Below are positions 63,264 to 64,000 of a DNA stretch of 64,000 nucleotides, piece after piece (position 1 is the stretch's first letter; the number at the start of each line of letters is the position of its first letter). A program made the position numbers and the translations under genes. The notes below the pieces were generated by a model. It was not told the origin of the DNA and did no database searches. It worked only from the letters and a program-made list of their open reading frames with translations. The stretch is from Altericroceibacterium endophyticum (GTDB taxonomy: Bacteria > Pseudomonadota > Alphaproteobacteria > Sphingomonadales > Sphingomonadaceae): assembly GCF_009827595.1 (NCBI RefSeq), contig NZ_WTYT01000002.1:124001-188000 (forward strand), read 5' to 3'.

Positions 63264-64000
63264 ATGCTCGACGCCAATATGAAGGAACAGCTCAAGCAAT
63301 ATCTCGGCAATCTGCGCGAGCCGATAGAGCTCGTGGCCTCTCTTGGCGACGATGCAAAATCCGGTGAAACGCGCGAATTGCTGGAAGAAATTGCCGAGCT
63401 TAATGACAAGGTCAGCGCCTCTTTCGATGGCAATGATGCACGCAAGCCCAGCTTTGAAATCCGCCGCGCATCCGATCACGATGCATCTGTGCGCTTTGCT
63501 GGCCTGCCACTGGGTCACGAATTCACCTCTCTGGTGCTCGCACTCCTGTGGGCTGGCGGCCACCCGCCCAAAGTATCGGATGAAGTGCTATCTCAGGTCC
63601 GCGCGCTGGAGGGCGATTTCGCATTCGAGATGTACTTCTCGCTCTCCTGCCAGAACTGCCCTGACGTGGTGCAGGCGCTTACCCTGCTGGCGCTCAACAA
63701 TAAGGGCGTTAAGGCCACGCTGATCGAAGGCGGCGCGTTTCAGGCCGAAGTGGAACAGCGCAAGGTCATGGCCGTGCCTGCCGTTTACATGAATGGTGAA
63801 AGCTTCGCCAATGGCCGCATGAATGTGGAGGAAATCCTCGCCAAGCTCGACAGCAACGCTGGCGCGCGTGCAGCCGAGAAGCTGAATGCCAAGAAGCCGG
63901 TGGAAGTGCTGGTGGTCGGCGGCGGCCCTGCCGGGGCTTCAGCCGCGATCTACACCGCGCGTAAAGGCTTCTCTACCAGCATCGCGGCAGAGCGCATGGG
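63264..64000 (+). CDS. ahpF: Alkyl hydroperoxide reductase subunit F (partial, C-terminus outside window)
   Basis: 245 residues visible. The tandem thioredoxin-like N-terminal domain has [11 protein letters not shown] near 130 (CxxC). The FAD motif [18 protein letters not shown] begins near 213. GAAGGA precedes the ATG. It transfers electrons from NADH to AhpC. The NAD domain and second CxxC lie beyond the edge. Confidence 0.95.
   Translation, partial: MLDANMKEQLKQYLGNLREPIELVASLGDDAKSGETRELLEEIAELNDKVSASFDGNDARKPSFEIRRASDHDASVRFAGLPLGHEFTSLVLALLWAGGHPPKVSDEVLSQVRALEGDFAFEMYFSLSCQNCPDVVQALTLLALNNKGVKATLIEGGAFQAEVEQRKVMAVPAVYMNGESFANGRMNVEEILAKLDSNAGARAAEKLNAKKPVEVLVVGGGPAGASAAIYTARKGFSTSIAAERM

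Noticed and set aside
1-64000. CRISPR arrays, prophage, integrase or complete insertion sequence
   Set aside because: No regular short repeats with spacers and no phage, integrase or transposase protein seen on either strand.

Overview
The window looks like the chromosome of an alphaproteobacterium of the order Sphingomonadales (Sphingomonadaceae or Erythrobacteraceae type). The assignment rests on a complete PhyR/NepR/EcfG general stress response locus with its GGAAC-N16/17-CGTT promoters, a class I PHA synthase with a phasin, lptF-lptG, a membrane-anchored cytochrome c divergent from prephenate dehydratase, and a small protein with a PEP-CTERM-like tail. No phage, CRISPR array or full insertion sequence is visible. 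The mobile DNA recognised is two copies of one 264 bp terminal-inverted-repeat element without a transposase (a MITE).

Left part (1-15 kb), accessory metabolism: a RutA-like flavin monooxygenase (cut by the window edge), ribokinase, SDR, isochorismatase-family hydrolase, nitroreductase-family protein, two TauD/TfdA-type dioxygenases, an aldehyde dehydrogenase and an ATZ/TRZ-type amidohydrolase. Together they resemble an oxidative and hydrolytic pathway for an N-heterocycle or nucleoside, ending at a tRNA-Thr/tRNA-Cys pair. Beyond the tRNAs lie an FAD oxidoreductase, TrhO, a GST and an MFS transporter. MITE copy 1 has rewritten the 3' end of the isochorismatase gene; copy 2 lies upstream of the MFS gene.

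Middle part (15-31 kb): an AlaC-like aminotransferase; phaC and a phasin gene whose promoter lies between two arms of a perfect 18 bp inverted repeat; clpS; lptF-lptG; a small lipoprotein; a fatty acid hydroxylase followed by a large GNAT-like protein; then the stress locus (response regulator, phyR, CHASE histidine kinase, nepR-ecfG) and an AI-2E family permease. Three clear EcfG-type promoters serve the response regulator, phyR and nepR-ecfG; the last also reads as a weaker divergent promoter towards the kinase.

Right part (31-64 kb), mostly housekeeping: sodB, a dicarboxylate symporter, glmM-thiD, a LOG protein, VOC and AraC proteins, tRNA-Gln, ppx-rlmE, cytochrome c, pheA, a six-gene DUF4129-DUF4350-MoxR-DUF58-SpoIIM-RDD operon with 4-nt overlaps throughout, a K+/H+ antiporter, a CorA/ZntB transporter, ispG, two different YkuD-type L,D-transpeptidases, acnA, a poly-Ser PEP-CTERM-like protein, ruvA-ruvB, aroC, ahpC and the start of ahpF (cut by the window edge).
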